This document shows, one piece after another, positions 63,814 to 64,000 of a stretch of 64,000 bases of DNA (its first letter is position 1; the number at the start of each line of letters is the position of its first letter). The translations under genes were made by a program, and so were the position numbers. Below the pieces are notes generated by a model. That model searched no databases, was not told the origin of the DNA, and worked only from the letters and a program-made list of their open reading frames with translations. The stretch is taken from NCBI RefSeq assembly GCF_028681615.1, contig NZ_JAQUHV010000006.1, positions 38,164 to 102,163 on the forward strand, given 5' to 3'. This stretch comes from Sulfuricurvum sp. (lineage in GTDB: Bacteria > Campylobacterota > Campylobacteria > Campylobacterales > Sulfurimonadaceae).

Positions 63814-64000
63814 TTAGAATTTATAATCGATTTGCAACCAGATTTTGCTGACGTCAGCGGTATATCCGGTGACATCACCGCCTTTGTAAAAAGCGGCTTT
63901 GGCAAGTCCATTAAGCCCTTTGACTCCCGGAACGGCATTGGTGTAGAGCATATCCCATTCGCTTCCGAGATCGTTTTTTCCGCCCATGGTTACATCAGTT
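63814..64000 (-). CDS. Porin, C-terminal end (5' part outside window)
   Basis: An open frame enters from the right edge and ends at 63814. The last 61 residues include 'GSEWDMLYTNAVPGVKGL', 'AAFYKGGDVTGYTADVSKIW' and the terminal strand 'LQIDYKF', the usual end of OprD/MOMP-like porins of this phylum. The partner gene in the window shows no link. Confidence 0.8.
   Translation of the reverse strand, partial: TDVTMGGKNDLGSEWDMLYTNAVPGVKGLNGLAKAAFYKGGDVTGYTADVSKIWLQIDYKF

Overview
The window looks like a chromosomal segment of a free-living Campylobacterota member, most like the Sulfurimonas/Sulfuricurvum group. The genus is inferred from gene style only: MOMP/OprD-like porins, stand-alone c-type cytochromes, and the nor and nrd gene forms. 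I see no rRNA, tRNA, IS element or CRISPR array. No stretch over 300 bases lacks a gene.

Layout: (1) 1-5.7 kb, minus strand: a sensor/outer-membrane operon (lytic transglycosylase, beta-barrel, PBP-like protein, HAMP sensor), a putative motility peptide, a Y-family polymerase, SixA phosphatase, a hypothetical gene and a GIY-YIG protein. (2) 5.7-9.5 kb: pgaBCD for poly-N-acetylglucosamine, without pgaA. (3) 9.6-35.3 kb: an alcohol-oxidation island. It holds two porins, a SoxYZ-like carrier, a XoxJ-like binding protein, cytochrome PedF, a NitT/TauT-type ABC transporter, the Ped/Lut-type ABC system with beta-propeller, a PQQ alcohol dehydrogenase whose active site has the Asp-x-Asp signature of lanthanide enzymes, pqqABCDE, an M17 peptidase, a FIST-domain histidine kinase with an OmpR-type regulator, and a molybdenum aldehyde oxidase with its cofactor genes. 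(4) 35.4-42.8 kb: dagK, PAP2 phosphatase, ackA, pta, pgm, a transglutaminase-like gene and DUF1294. (5) 42.9-53.5 kb: norCBDQEF, an NsrR-like Rrf2 regulator, a TolC/HlyD/ABC export operon and an HPP membrane protein. (6) 53.5-63 kb, minus strand: nnrS, a 54-residue stand-alone glycyl-radical domain, nirS, a Crp/Fnr regulator, a TonB receptor, a cytochrome c, nrdG and nrdD. The window ends with a class II-like cytochrome and a partial porin.

How the genes work together: the island can be read as a periplasmic route alcohol -> aldehyde (PQQ dehydrogenase, PedF) -> carboxylate (aldehyde oxidase), with AckA-Pta able to carry acetate to acetyl-CoA. Eight island promoters share one architecture that I found by eye: two GCTATTT-like heptamers 11 bp apart, then exactly 8 bp to a TATAMT-type -10 box. 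This is the layout expected for a PhoB/OmpR-family activator, and the OmpR-type regulator inside the island is the obvious candidate.

The denitrification block carries its own signals. TTGAY-N4-RTCAA boxes lie before nirS, nnrS, a cytochrome c and nrdD, and CTAY-N6-GTAG dyads lie before norC (two) and before tolC. The anaerobic ribonucleotide reductase is split: NrdD stops after its zinc ribbon, and the missing glycyl-radical domain is a separate small gene directly behind nirS.
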